Positions 44,976-54,102 of a DNA stretch of 64,000 nucleotides are shown here, one piece after another. Origin of the DNA: Dysgonomonas sp. HDW5A (lineage in GTDB: Bacteria; Bacteroidota; Bacteroidia; Bacteroidales; Dysgonomonadaceae). Made by a program: the position numbers and the translations under genes. Numbering within the stretch: position 1 is the stretch's first letter; each line of letters opens with the position of its first letter. The notes beneath the pieces were generated by a model that was not told the origin of the DNA, made no database searches, and was given only the letters and a program-made list of their open reading frames with translations. The stretch is from the NCBI RefSeq assembly GCF_011299555.1, contig NZ_CP049857.1:3410001-3474000 (forward strand), written 5' to 3'.

Positions 44976-46943
44976 ATGAAAAAAAGATATATAGGTGCGT
45001 TTCTTTCATTAGTATTGCTGGGAACAGGTTTTCCTGCAACAACACTCGCACAAAAGGACATTTTTATACATTCGCATAACGATTATCAACGTAGAGTGCC
45101 ATTTTATCAGGCATATGCACAACAATTGTCATCGGTAGAAGCGGATATTTTTCTCAGTAAGGATAACCAGTTACTTGTAGCTCACGATTTACATGAATTA
45201 CCGACAGCTTCTACTTTGGATGAATTATATATCAATCCATTGGTACACTTATTCAAACAGAATGGAGGGAAGCCATGGAAAGATTCGGATAAGAAACTGC
45301 AATTGTTGATAGAGTTGAAAACTCCTGCTACACCAACACTCGATATGGTAGTGCAAAAATTGAATGCACATCCGGAAGTATTTAATCCTGCAGTAAATCC
45401 TTATGCAGTTCAGATAGTTATTACAGGTGAATTTGTTCCGAAGCCTGCCGATTTTTCTAAATATCCTGCTTATATTCAGTTCGATGGATTGTTGGATGAG
45501 AAATACACTCCCGAACAATTGGCAAGGGTGGCTTATATAAGCGTTCCTTTCTTCGAATATGCGCAATGGAATGGAAAGGGAACATTAGTAACCGACCAGA
45601 AAAAGAAAGTAGAAGCAGTTATCGATCAGATTCATGCCATGGGTAAGCCAATTCGTTTTTGGGGAACTCCCGATCATGTAACGGCTTGGAACACTTTCCA
45701 TACGATGGGGGTTGATATTATAAATACCGATGTACCCGAACTTTGTGCTGATTTTTTCCACAACTTCGATGATAAGAACTTTGTGATTTCTCCCGACCAT
45801 GCCAATGCACACGAGGGAATCACTAAAACAGACCGTTTGGATAAAACAACAGCCGGTTTTCAGGGATTTGACAATAAAAAGCTTCAATTGTCGAAAGGCG
45901 TTGAAATATACCAACCTACTTATCTGAATGATGGTATTCGCAAACCTGTCAAGAATATTATATTTCTGATTGGCGATGGTATGGGATTAGCTCAAATCAA
46001 TGCGGCTGCAAGTGTGAATAAAGGCTTGTCGTTATTTGGATTTAAATATCTAGGTCTACAAAAGAACAGCTCGAAAGATGCTTTTACAACCGATTCGGCA
46101 GCAGGAGGAAGTGCTTTAGCAACAGGCGAATCGAATAATAACCGTCATATCTCCATGGCTGATGATGGTACTATTTACCCATCTATGAGCGATGTGGCTA
46201 CATCGAAAGGAATGAAAGCCGGAGTAGTTACGTGGGGAAATATTGCAGATGCAACTCCTGCCGCTTTCTACGGACACTCTACAGAGCGCGATAATGCGGA
46301 TGAAATAACCGAATGGTTACTAAAAGGTAATCTTACTTTATTGAATGGTAGCGGAATGCACATTCTAACAGATCGAAAAGACAAACGCAATTTGACTGAT
46401 GAATTAAAATCTCAATATAATATTACTACTTCTATAGATGAAATCAATAGCAAAAGCGGTAAAGTAATTTGTATTGATGAGCGTATGGAACAAGCTGCTA
46501 CTGCCGAAACTATCGGATTATTGGCAGAGGCAACTAAAGAGTCTATCAAGAAATTGAGCGAGAATAATAAGAATGGATTTTTTCTGATGGTTGAAGGTGC
46601 AAAGATTGATTATGCAGGTCATGCGAATTCTTTACCCGGATCGGTTGTTGAGATGCTTAGCTTTGATATGGCAATAGCCGAGGCTATGAAATTTGCCGAT
46701 AGTAACGGTGAAACGCTTATTGTTGTGACTGCCGATCACGAGACAGGGGGGCTTACTTTAGTGGATGGAGATTTAGAAACAGGTCAAATTACAGCTCGTT
46801 ATATGACTGACGATCATACGCCTATAATGCTTCCTGTATTTGCTTATGGTCCCGGTTCTGCCGACTTTATCGGGGTATATAAAAATACGCAGGTATTTCA
46901 TAAAATGAAAGCTCTTTTGGATGCCAACAAACAAAAGAAGTAA
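44976..46943 (+). CDS. Glycerophosphodiester phosphodiesterase - alkaline phosphatase fusion
   Basis: 655 residues with a signal peptide (ATTLAQKD). N-terminal half (about 27-270): PI-PLC/GDPD-like TIM barrel, with HSHNDYQRRVPFYQAY, VEADIFLSKDNQLLVAHD and later FWGTPDH. C-terminal half (about 320-650): alkaline phosphatase with the metal Asp in FLIGDGMGLAQ, the nucleophile Ser in TTDSAAGGSALATG (about 375), MVEGAKIDYAGHAN and VTADHETGGL. One chain could open a phosphodiester and then remove the remaining phosphate. Overlap-free but tightly spaced with both neighbours. Confidence 0.9.
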   Translation: MKKRYIGAFLSLVLLGTGFPATTLAQKDIFIHSHNDYQRRVPFYQAYAQQLSSVEADIFLSKDNQLLVAHDLHELPTASTLDELYINPLVHLFKQNGGKPWKDSDKKLQLLIELKTPATPTLDMVVQKLNAHPEVFNPAVNPYAVQIVITGEFVPKPADFSKYPAYIQFDGLLDEKYTPEQLARVAYISVPFFEYAQWNGKGTLVTDQKKKVEAVIDQIHAMGKPIRFWGTPDHVTAWNTFHTMGVDIINTDVPELCADFFHNFDDKNFVISPDHANAHEGITKTDRLDKTTAGFQGFDNKKLQLSKGVEIYQPTYLNDGIRKPVKNIIFLIGDGMGLAQINAAASVNKGLSLFGFKYLGLQKNSSKDAFTTDSAAGGSALATGESNNNRHISMADDGTIYPSMSDVATSKGMKAGVVTWGNIADATPAAFYGHSTERDNADEITEWLLKGNLTLLNGSGMHILTDRKDKRNLTDELKSQYNITTSIDEINSKSGKVICIDERMEQAATAETIGLLAEATKESIKKLSENNKNGFFLMVEGAKIDYAGHANSLPGSVVEMLSFDMAIAEAMKFADSNGETLIVVTADHETGGLTLVDGDLETGQITARYMTDDHTPIMLPVFAYGPGSADFIGVYKNTQVFHKMKALLDANKQKK

Positions 46944-46947
46944 GTAT

Positions 46948-48414
46948 ATGAAAAAGCATACAATTTTATTCCTGTTACTCTTTTTGAGTTTCGGTTCGAT
47001 GTCTTCTTTTTCGAAAGAAAATATCAAGTTCCGATTCAATAAAGCAGGACAATTTAAGATTGCCCAGTTTACAGATATTCACTGGAATAATACATCTCCG
47101 AATTGTGCTAAAACCATAGAAACGATTAAAGCAGTATTGGAGGCAGAAAAACCCGATTTAGCTGTACTTACGGGTGATGTGGTGAGCGATCCTCCCATTC
47201 GTGAAGGCTGGTTGGCTGTCGCTAAAATATTTGAAGAGACCAAGACTCCGTGGACGGTTGTATTGGGAAATCACGATTCGGAAAAAGGGCGTGGATTTAC
47301 CCGTTGTCAGATATTTAATATTATTGAAGAATCGCCTTATTATGTCGGAGAGAAAGGTTTGCCGATGACAGGTTGTGGCAATTATGCAATTCCTGTAATA
47401 GCATCAAAAGGTGATAAAACTGCTGCTGTATTGTATCATATAGATTCGAATGATTACCCTGAAAATGATAAATTAGGTCATTACGATTGGATACATTTCG
47501 ATCAAATCAGTTGGTATAGGCATCTGAGTGATACGTATACTTCTAAAAATAACAACAAGCGGGTACCTTCATTGGCTTTTTTCCACATTCCATTGATTGA
47601 ATACAATAATATTGTGGGAAAACCTACAACAGTAGGTACTAAAGACGAGGGTATTGCTGCGGCGGATATTAATTCGGGAATGTTTGCATCTTTGGTCGAA
47701 CAGCAAGATGTAATGGGCGTATTTGTTGGACATGATCACGATAACGACTATATTGGTATCGAAAAGAATATAGCATTGGCGTTTGGTCGTACATCGGGTG
47801 CGGATGCTTACGGAAAACTCGAAAGAGGTTCTCGCATAATTGTGATGTACGAAGATCAATTTAAGTTTGATACATGGATCAGAACTCCCAAAGGAATCGA
47901 ATTGTATTATTACTATCCTTCGGGTATATCTTCTGTAGATGAGCAAAGCATGAGCTTTTTACCTGCAAAGGATGTAAAACCGACAAAACAGGGTGTAGGA
48001 TATACGTATTACGAAGGAAAATTTAAGTCGGTGGATGGTATTGTTTCTCAAAAGCCTTTAAAAGAGGGTGTATTGACAAACTTCACTATAGAATCTGCTC
48101 CTGTAGAAGATTACTTTGCTTTCGGTTTTAAAAGCTATATCAAAATACCCGAAAGGGGAGTTTATCGTTTTTATACCAATTCGGATGATGGTTCGAAACT
48201 GTATATTGACGGACAAGTAGTGGTTGATAATGATGGCTCTCACAGCTTGAAACGTGTAGACGGTAAAGTGGCTCTCGAGGCAGGATTTCACGAAATAGAA
48301 GTTCGTTATCTCGAAAATTATATGGGACAAGCTTTGGAAGTAGGTATTTCGAGTCGAAATATTTTAGAGAAGCCTATACCGGATAGTATGTTGTTCCTGC
48401 TATCAGATAAATAG
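46948..48414 (+). CDS. Calcineurin-like metallophosphoesterase with PA14 domain
   Basis: 488 residues from ATG 46948; the in-frame ATG 46921 lies inside the previous gene and precedes no signal peptide. Signal peptide to about 23. Metallophosphoesterase domain about 35-320: QFTDIHW, LTGDVVSDPP, VLGNHDSE, FFHIPL and VFVGHDHDND, the full set of metal ligands (Asp28-type phosphatase pattern). C-terminal PA14 domain about 350-485 with DDGSKLYIDG...VVDNDGSHS, closely like that of the GH92 enzyme in the same locus. Exported phosphatase on a glycan or glycolipid is likely. Confidence 0.9.
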   Translation: MKKHTILFLLLFLSFGSMSSFSKENIKFRFNKAGQFKIAQFTDIHWNNTSPNCAKTIETIKAVLEAEKPDLAVLTGDVVSDPPIREGWLAVAKIFEETKTPWTVVLGNHDSEKGRGFTRCQIFNIIEESPYYVGEKGLPMTGCGNYAIPVIASKGDKTAAVLYHIDSNDYPENDKLGHYDWIHFDQISWYRHLSDTYTSKNNNKRVPSLAFFHIPLIEYNNIVGKPTTVGTKDEGIAAADINSGMFASLVEQQDVMGVFVGHDHDNDYIGIEKNIALAFGRTSGADAYGKLERGSRIIVMYEDQFKFDTWIRTPKGIELYYYYPSGISSVDEQSMSFLPAKDVKPTKQGVGYTYYEGKFKSVDGIVSQKPLKEGVLTNFTIESAPVEDYFAFGFKSYIKIPERGVYRFYTNSDDGSKLYIDGQVVVDNDGSHSLKRVDGKVALEAGFHEIEVRYLENYMGQALEVGISSRNILEKPIPDSMLFLLSDK

Positions 48415-48522
48415 AACAGCAAAAATAAAGATTGTATTGTTTTATCTATTTGTAAAAGAGTTTAATATGGTATTAAAAGTGACAGTAAATAAAGGAAAAA
48501 AAGAATAGGTCAAAAAAGTGTT

Positions 48523-48645
48523 ACTTTTGTCACTTTTGTAACCTTTTTGAGTTTTTGTTTCTGATAAACAGTGTTTTATCTAGGTGACGCCAAATGATAC
48601 TTTTGTAACCTTTATTGTCACTTTATTGATTACTTTTTGTCACTT
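48523..48645 (+). repeat. Cluster of TTTTGT(C/A)AC direct repeats
   Basis: Within 125 bp: ACTTTTGTCAC (48523), CACTTTTGTAACCTTT (48531), TACTTTTGTAACCTTT (48599), ATTGTCACTTT (48614) and TACTTTTTGTCACTT (48631). They lie 50-170 bp upstream of the glycosidase gene. Two of them also fit TAnnTTTG. Confidence 0.6.
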
Positions 48646-48694
48646 ATGAGAACTGTAGATTTAAGATCTTAATTTGAGAAAATATTAATAACTT

Positions 48695-50311
48695 ATGAAA
48701 AAAATATCTTTTGCATTTATGATTTTCGGGTTGATGTTTCTACTTCCTAGGCCTTTGTCGGCTCAGGAAAGCGAAGAAACGCCTCCGAAGTATAATATGC
48801 CTTATAAAAATACCTATGTAAAAGAGGCTTTGGTTGCCGAAAATGAATACAGGATTGCAAAACCTAAAATTACAATACCCAAGAGCTTTGAGGAGGCAAA
48901 AAATATTCTCCCCAATCCTATTTGGCAGGGGCATGATAAGGAGATAGAAATGTATTGGAAAGCATGGCAAATAGCTATAGGAAACATCAGACAACCCGAT
49001 GAGGGTTCAGGCTTCGTTGCCAGTTATTTAGATGTAGCTTACAATGGTAATATCTTTATGTGGGATGCATCGTTTATGATGATGTTTGCCCGATATGGTT
49101 ATCGTTTTTTTCCATTCCAAAATACATTGGATAATTTCTATGCAAAACAGCACCCCGATGGGTTTATCTGCCGTGAAATAAAGGCAGATGGGGCAGACTG
49201 TTTCGAACGGTACGACCCTGTGAGCACAGGCCCTAATTTGTTGCCTTGGGCAGAGATACAATACTACAAACAATACGGAGATACAGATCGTTTGAATAAG
49301 ATATTTCCTGCACTGTGTGCCTATAACAAATGGTTGAGACTCAACCGTACATGGCCAAACGGAACCTATTGGTCGAGCGGGTGGGGCACAGGTATGGATA
49401 ATATGCCTCGTGTTCAATCGCAATACAGCATGATTTTTAGTCACGGACATATGGTATGGCTGGATGCTTGTCTTCAACAAATATTGGTAGATAATATTCT
49501 TCTCGAAATGGGATTTTATCTGGAACGCTGGCAGGAGATTGAAGATTTGGAGGATGAGATCAAAATGCTGACCAAATACATTCAGGACAATATGTGGGAC
49601 GAAAATACAGGCTTTCTATATGATCAGTATGCCGATGGAAGCCTTTCGACTACCAAAGGGATTATGGCGTATTGGGCATTGCAAACCGATGTTTTACAGA
49701 AACCGCAATTAGACCGATTGGTGAAAGAATTGGATAACCCAAAAACATTTAACCGTCCGCACAGAGTACCCTCTTTATCAGCAGATAATCCTAAATACAA
49801 TGCCAAAGGACGATATTGGCAGGGAGGTGTTTGGCCGGGTACTAACTATATGGTTATAACAGGGCTTGATAAGAAAGAGTATCGCAAAGAGGCTCATGAG
49901 ATAGCTGTAAATCATTACAACAATATTTTTGAAGTATATAAAAAGACCGGAACTTTCTGGGAGTATTATTCTCCTGAAACGGCAGATCAGGGTTTTATGG
50001 CTCGTAAAGATTTTGTCGGTTGGACGGGTTTACCTCCCATCGCTGTATTTATAGAATATATATTGGGTATCCGTTCCGATTTTTCTACTCATTCGATCGT
50101 TTGGGATGTAAATCAATTGGAAGCTCACGGAATCGAAAGATATCCGTTCGGACCCGAAGGTGTGGTTTCTTTCAAAGTTAACAAGAGAAGCTCAGCAGAT
50201 GAGACTCCCGTTATTACAGTTGATTCGAATATAGCTTTCGACATGACTGTATATTGGGGCAAAGACAAATCTAAGAAAATCAGCATTAAAGAAGGTAAGC
50301 AAACGATCTAA
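48695..50311 (+). CDS. (alpha/alpha)6-barrel glycoside hydrolase (GH63/GH37/MGH1-like)
   Basis: 538 residues, signal peptide ending RPLSAQES. The fold and motifs fit the GH63/GH37/mannosylglycerate-hydrolase-like clan: MWDASFMMMFARYGY, a catalytic-acid segment GWGTGMDNMPRVQSQ (Asp near 231), WQGGVWPGTNYMV and the base segment FWEYYSPET. It likely removes a terminal alpha-linked glucose, mannose or glycerate-type sugar. It is separated from the phosphatases by a 280-bp region with direct repeats, and is followed 21 bp later by a ROK kinase. Confidence 0.82.
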   Translation: MKKISFAFMIFGLMFLLPRPLSAQESEETPPKYNMPYKNTYVKEALVAENEYRIAKPKITIPKSFEEAKNILPNPIWQGHDKEIEMYWKAWQIAIGNIRQPDEGSGFVASYLDVAYNGNIFMWDASFMMMFARYGYRFFPFQNTLDNFYAKQHPDGFICREIKADGADCFERYDPVSTGPNLLPWAEIQYYKQYGDTDRLNKIFPALCAYNKWLRLNRTWPNGTYWSSGWGTGMDNMPRVQSQYSMIFSHGHMVWLDACLQQILVDNILLEMGFYLERWQEIEDLEDEIKMLTKYIQDNMWDENTGFLYDQYADGSLSTTKGIMAYWALQTDVLQKPQLDRLVKELDNPKTFNRPHRVPSLSADNPKYNAKGRYWQGGVWPGTNYMVITGLDKKEYRKEAHEIAVNHYNNIFEVYKKTGTFWEYYSPETADQGFMARKDFVGWTGLPPIAVFIEYILGIRSDFSTHSIVWDVNQLEAHGIERYPFGPEGVVSFKVNKRSSADETPVITVDSNIAFDMTVYWGKDKSKKISIKEGKQTI

Positions 50312-50332
50312 TCAAACCAGAAATAATACGCC

Positions 50333-51160
50333 ATGAAAATAGGAATAGATTTAGGAGGCACAAATATTCGTATAGGAGTTGTTGACCAAGGTGTGATTAT
50401 ACAAAAAATATCCGAACCGTGCAGAGCCGATAAATCGGAAAAAGAGGTGCTGGATCATTTAATCAATATGATTCATCAGGTGTTCAATCCTGCTGTAACA
50501 AGTATAGGTATTGGAGTACCATCGGTGGTGGATGTCAAAAAAGGTATAGTTTATAATGTAACTCATATCCCTTCGTGGAAAGAAGTTCATTTGAAAGATA
50601 TTCTGGAAAAAGAATTTCAAGTTCCTGTTGCTGTTAACAACGATTGTAATTGTTTTGCTCAAGGAGAGGTATCTTATGGCGAAGGAGTCGAGTTCGAAGA
50701 TATTGTATGTGTAGCATTAGGTACAGGTGTCGGTGCAGGAATTATCTTTAACAATAAATTGTATAACGGAGCCAATACCGGAGCCGGTGAAGTGGGTGAA
50801 CTACTTTATCTGGAGCATAATTATGAATATTATTGTTGCAGTCATTTCTTTGTGAGAGAACACCATATAACGGGAAAAGAGGCTTACGAAAGAGCTTGCC
50901 GGAAAGACCCGATGGCATTACAGATATGGGACGAATTTGGTTCTCATGTCGGTAACCTTATAAAGGCAATTTTATTTGCATACGATCCTCAAGCTATTAT
51001 ATTGGGAGGCAGTATCTCTAAATCATTCGAGTTTTTCTCACCTGCAATGCATGAAGTCTTGAAGAGTTTTCCGTATCCGGAAACTGTAGCCAAGTTGAAA
51101 ATAGCATGCTCTAAGATAGAAGATATTGCCATATTGGGGGCAGCCGATTTAATTATTTAA
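50333..51160 (+). CDS. ROK-family sugar kinase
   Basis: 275 residues. ATP-phosphate motif GIDLGGTNIRIGVV; catalytic Asp in VNNDCNCFAQGE; ALGTGVGAGI and AIILGGSISKS complete the fold. The usual zinc motif CxCGxxGCxE is replaced by EYYCCSHFF. ROK kinases phosphorylate glucose, mannose, fructose or amino sugars. As the last gene of the locus it probably phosphorylates the sugar released by the glycosidases. Cytosolic. A strong terminator follows. Confidence 0.88.
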   Translation: MKIGIDLGGTNIRIGVVDQGVIIQKISEPCRADKSEKEVLDHLINMIHQVFNPAVTSIGIGVPSVVDVKKGIVYNVTHIPSWKEVHLKDILEKEFQVPVAVNNDCNCFAQGEVSYGEGVEFEDIVCVALGTGVGAGIIFNNKLYNGANTGAGEVGELLYLEHNYEYYCCSHFFVREHHITGKEAYERACRKDPMALQIWDEFGSHVGNLIKAILFAYDPQAIILGGSISKSFEFFSPAMHEVLKSFPYPETVAKLKIACSKIEDIAILGAADLII

Positions 51161-51183
51161 TACTTCTTTGAAAACACCTATTT

Positions 51184-51222
51184 TCACAGGAGCAATTATA
51201 AAACATATAATTGCTCCTGTGA
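51184..51222. terminator. Bidirectional terminator at the end of the utilisation locus
   Basis: Perfect 17-bp stem (51184-51200 and 51206-51222) with loop AAACA between two convergent genes. Confidence 0.85.
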
Positions 51223-52107
51223 TTAACTTTCTCTGTATTGTATGGGGGTCATTCCTACTCTTTTTCTAAAGAAACTTCCAAAGAAAGACGCATTAGCAAA
51301 ATGTAGTTCTTCCGAAATTTGGAGGATAGTCATATTGGACGTTTTTAGTAAAGCTTTAGCCGCCATAATAACCATTTCATCAATCCATTGTAAAATAGGC
51401 TTCCCTGTCACGTCTTTAATTACCTTCGATAAGTATTTAGGTGTCAGAAACATTTTATCTGCATAAAAGGTTACACTTCTTTCTTGTTTGTGATATTTAA
51501 AAAGCAATTCAACAAATTGTGTAATAAGCTCTTCCTGCCTCGATTTAGTTCGAGGGTTTTCAACCAGCTTCGAATTATGATACAATTGCATTACTTCACA
51601 TATAAGCGTATAAAGGAGGCTTTTAGCAATCTTCTCACGATATAGGTGATCTGTCTTCCTATACTGTTTTACAATGAAAGAATGAAACTCAAGAAGGCTT
51701 TGAGTTTCTTCTTCGGTAATTTTCAAACATGGCATTTGCCCCATCTTTTCGGGAATATCTATATCCATCGTTAATTTGAGGTCTGCAATGAAATCGAATG
51801 TGAAAAATAGAAACTCAATAGAAAGGTCATCGCTCTCGGATATTAGTTCTATAATATAGCCGGGTATGATCGATATTAATGTGTTTGCTGTAACCTCGTA
51901 TTCCTGTAGATTAATCTTTATACGTGAATTTCCTTTGGTACAAATGGCAAATGTAATCCCTTCAACAATATGAGGATAGTGGAGATCTAAATGGTGTTCT
52001 TGAACATTCACACTTTTGTCTGATACTATAAAATTTTTGATTGTAGAGGGTGAATTCTGTATTGAAGCTTCATCAAAAGATATCTTCCCGTACTTCTCAT
52101 TAGCCAT
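51223..52107 (-). CDS. AraC-family transcriptional regulator
   Basis: 294 residues. Cupin-like N-terminal sensor domain (about 40-120; ITFAICTKGNSRIKINLQEY) and a C-terminal AraC DNA-binding domain (VTFYADKMFLTPKYLSKVIK, then ANASFFGSFFRKRVGMTP). Convergent with the ROK gene; its target is not clear from position. Confidence 0.88.
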   Translation of the reverse strand: MANEKYGKISFDEASIQNSPSTIKNFIVSDKSVNVQEHHLDLHYPHIVEGITFAICTKGNSRIKINLQEYEVTANTLISIIPGYIIELISESDDLSIEFLFFTFDFIADLKLTMDIDIPEKMGQMPCLKITEEETQSLLEFHSFIVKQYRKTDHLYREKIAKSLLYTLICEVMQLYHNSKLVENPRTKSRQEELITQFVELLFKYHKQERSVTFYADKMFLTPKYLSKVIKDVTGKPILQWIDEMVIMAAKALLKTSNMTILQISEELHFANASFFGSFFRKRVGMTPIQYRES

Positions 52108-52287
52108 ATTTCGGTATATTGATATAGTTTATACAAATATAGTTCATTAGAAGAACGAAATTATATAAAAAGCGATATTTTGAACATAATTGGCGATTTA
52201 TTGAGTTCAGAGCATTCATTTAATTAGTTGATCTTTGTAGAAGGAATTAGAGTTATCGTGTATTTGGTTATTAAATAAGAGAAATCA

Positions 52288-52716
52288 ATGAGTAAAATTA
52301 GTCTTAAAACATGGCATTTCCTTTTGGTATTTGCCATTTTAGGAATTTCGTCGACTATAATATGGAGCAACGAATTAGAGAAAAATCCAGTGGCTGGTCG
52401 GAACTCTTCATTAGTAGAACTCAATGATCGGATGTTTTCAGATAGTGTAGTTACAGGTACTTGTATTGTGCTTTTTTATACTAAATCGGATGTCTGTTAT
52501 AAAATGGAACAGAATTTGAATCAATTGAATAATGCCACTGAAGGGCATACTCGATTTTTCAAGTTGAATATAGAAGATTATCCGGGTGAGTATGGTAAAT
52601 ACGTTATATCGGGTACGCCTACTACAATAATATTTAAAGACGGTCAGGAAATTGATAGAATTATGGGAATAGTACCGGTATCTAATTTACTGATGCTCTA
52701 CAAAAGAAGTATATAA
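52288..52716 (+). CDS. Membrane-anchored thioredoxin-like protein with a single active-site Cys
   Basis: 142 residues. One N-terminal membrane segment (about 9-27) followed by a thioredoxin fold: VLFYTKSDVCYKMEQNL and the cis-Pro loop ISGTPTTIIFKDGQ. The usual CxxC is SDVC, so only the second Cys remains, which suggests a monothiol or disulfide-independent role. Its stop is 26 bp before the LpxC gene and they probably share a transcript. Confidence 0.75.
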   Translation: MSKISLKTWHFLLVFAILGISSTIIWSNELEKNPVAGRNSSLVELNDRMFSDSVVTGTCIVLFYTKSDVCYKMEQNLNQLNNATEGHTRFFKLNIEDYPGEYGKYVISGTPTTIIFKDGQEIDRIMGIVPVSNLLMLYKRSI

Positions 52717-52742
52717 AAATGTAACAGAAAGATTATATTGTT

Positions 52743-53720
52743 ATGACTAAACAAAGAACTTTAAAACAAAGCTTTTCTTTAGAAGGAAAGGGATTACATA
52801 CAGGAATTAACGGGCGTATAACTTTTAATCCGGCTCCCGATAATCACGGCTATAAAATAAGACGAACCGATTTAGACGGACAACCTATTATAAATGCTTT
52901 AGCCGAAAATGTAATATCTACCGATAGAGGTACTGTATTAGCTAAGAATGGGGCTCAGGTAGGTACTGTAGAACATGCTCTGGCTGCTTTGTATGCTTCG
53001 GAGATAGATAATTGTTTGATTGATATAGATGCTCCCGAATTTCCCATCTTAGATGGAAGTTCTACTCTTTTTGTACGGAAAATAAAAGAAGTAGGAGTTA
53101 CTATACAACAGACCGATAGAGTCTATGTGAGCTTTCCTCGTAAAAAAATAAAGGTGGTGGATGAATCGACAGGAGCATCGATGCTTTTATTGCCTGACGA
53201 TCATTTTAATATCGAGAGTAATATTTCTTTTGATTCTATGCTACTAAAACGTCAGAGTGCTAAACTGGACGATTTATCGGATTTCACTAAAAATTTTGCT
53301 TCGTCTCGCACTTTTGTTTTCGTAAAAGAAGTTGAATATCTCTTGAGTAATAATCTGATAAAAGGAGGCGATTTAGATAATGCAATAATTATTTATGATA
53401 AATTGATGCCTCAGGAGGAACTTGATCAGCTGGCTGATAGGATGTATGTCAAAAGAAAAGATGCGAGCAAGTTAGGATATATGATGAATAAGCCATTGTT
53501 GTATGCTAATGAACCTGCACGCCACAAATTATTGGATATTATTGGAGATATTGCCTTGGTCGGATATTTTATAAAAGGGAAGATTGTAGCCAATTGCCCC
53601 GGTCATCGTATTAATAATACGTTTGCACGAGCTATCCGCAAACAGTTAAACGTGAGTACCGAAGCCGATATGAATATTCAACAGGTGAAGCCAAGTCATT
53701 TTTATTGGAATTGCCCGTAA
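52743..53720 (+). CDS. lpxC: UDP-3-O-acyl-N-acetylglucosamine deacetylase (LpxC), without FabZ fusion
   Basis: 325 residues. Catalyses the committed step of lipid A synthesis. Zinc and catalytic motifs are present: VGTVEHALAAL, DAPEFPILDGSS, ARHKLLDIIGD and NCPGHRINNT with the general-acid His. Bacteroidetes often carry an LpxC-FabZ fusion of about 460 residues; here the protein stops after the LpxC domain. It may be a second copy or a split version. Flanked by a thioredoxin-like gene and a small membrane-protein gene in the same direction. Confidence 0.88.
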   Translation: MTKQRTLKQSFSLEGKGLHTGINGRITFNPAPDNHGYKIRRTDLDGQPIINALAENVISTDRGTVLAKNGAQVGTVEHALAALYASEIDNCLIDIDAPEFPILDGSSTLFVRKIKEVGVTIQQTDRVYVSFPRKKIKVVDESTGASMLLLPDDHFNIESNISFDSMLLKRQSAKLDDLSDFTKNFASSRTFVFVKEVEYLLSNNLIKGGDLDNAIIIYDKLMPQEELDQLADRMYVKRKDASKLGYMMNKPLLYANEPARHKLLDIIGDIALVGYFIKGKIVANCPGHRINNTFARAIRKQLNVSTEADMNIQQVKPSHFYWNCP

Positions 53721-53738
53721 GTAAGACTTTAGAGTGAA

Positions 53739-53951
53739 ATGAAAGATATATTATTGTTTATTCGCCATAATAGCAGGGCGTTAATTGGTGTAGTTGTTGG
53801 TACTATTTTGGGATATTTACATTGGTATTATTTTGCCTGTTATTGGGGAACTTACCCTTTATCAGCCGAGTGCTGGATAAATTGTGCCTATGGTGGAGTG
53901 ATTGGCGGATTTGTAATGTGTTTATTGAATGAAACTAAACATATAAGATAA
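53739..53951 (+). CDS. Small membrane protein, DUF6132-like
   Basis: 70 residues with two membrane segments (about 15-34 and 48-64), each beginning with a glycine-rich face (GVVVGTILGYLHWYYF; YGGVIGGFVMCLL). The pattern YxxxCxxGxxPLS...C matches DUF6132-type proteins of Bacteroidales, with small differences from the usual CxxGxCPIxSN core. Function unknown. It follows LpxC by 18 bp. Confidence 0.7.
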   Translation: MKDILLFIRHNSRALIGVVVGTILGYLHWYYFACYWGTYPLSAECWINCAYGGVIGGFVMCLLNETKHIR

Positions 53952-53983
53952 GTATAGCTTTTTTTAGTTGCATTTTATTTCAG

Positions 53984-54016
53984 TAGGGGTGAGTAGGGAT
54001 ATTCGCCCCTATTTTT
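53984..54016 (+). terminator. Intrinsic terminator after the DUF6132-like gene
   Basis: Stem TAGGGGTGA / TTCGCCCCTA (one G-T pair) followed by five T. Confidence 0.8.
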
Positions 54017-54102
54017 ATGAGTGTGTATCTATATTTTCTTATCTTAACCGGAAAAAGCATAGGGTTTTAAGATTTAAACATAAAAAATACGACACATTAG
54101 TT

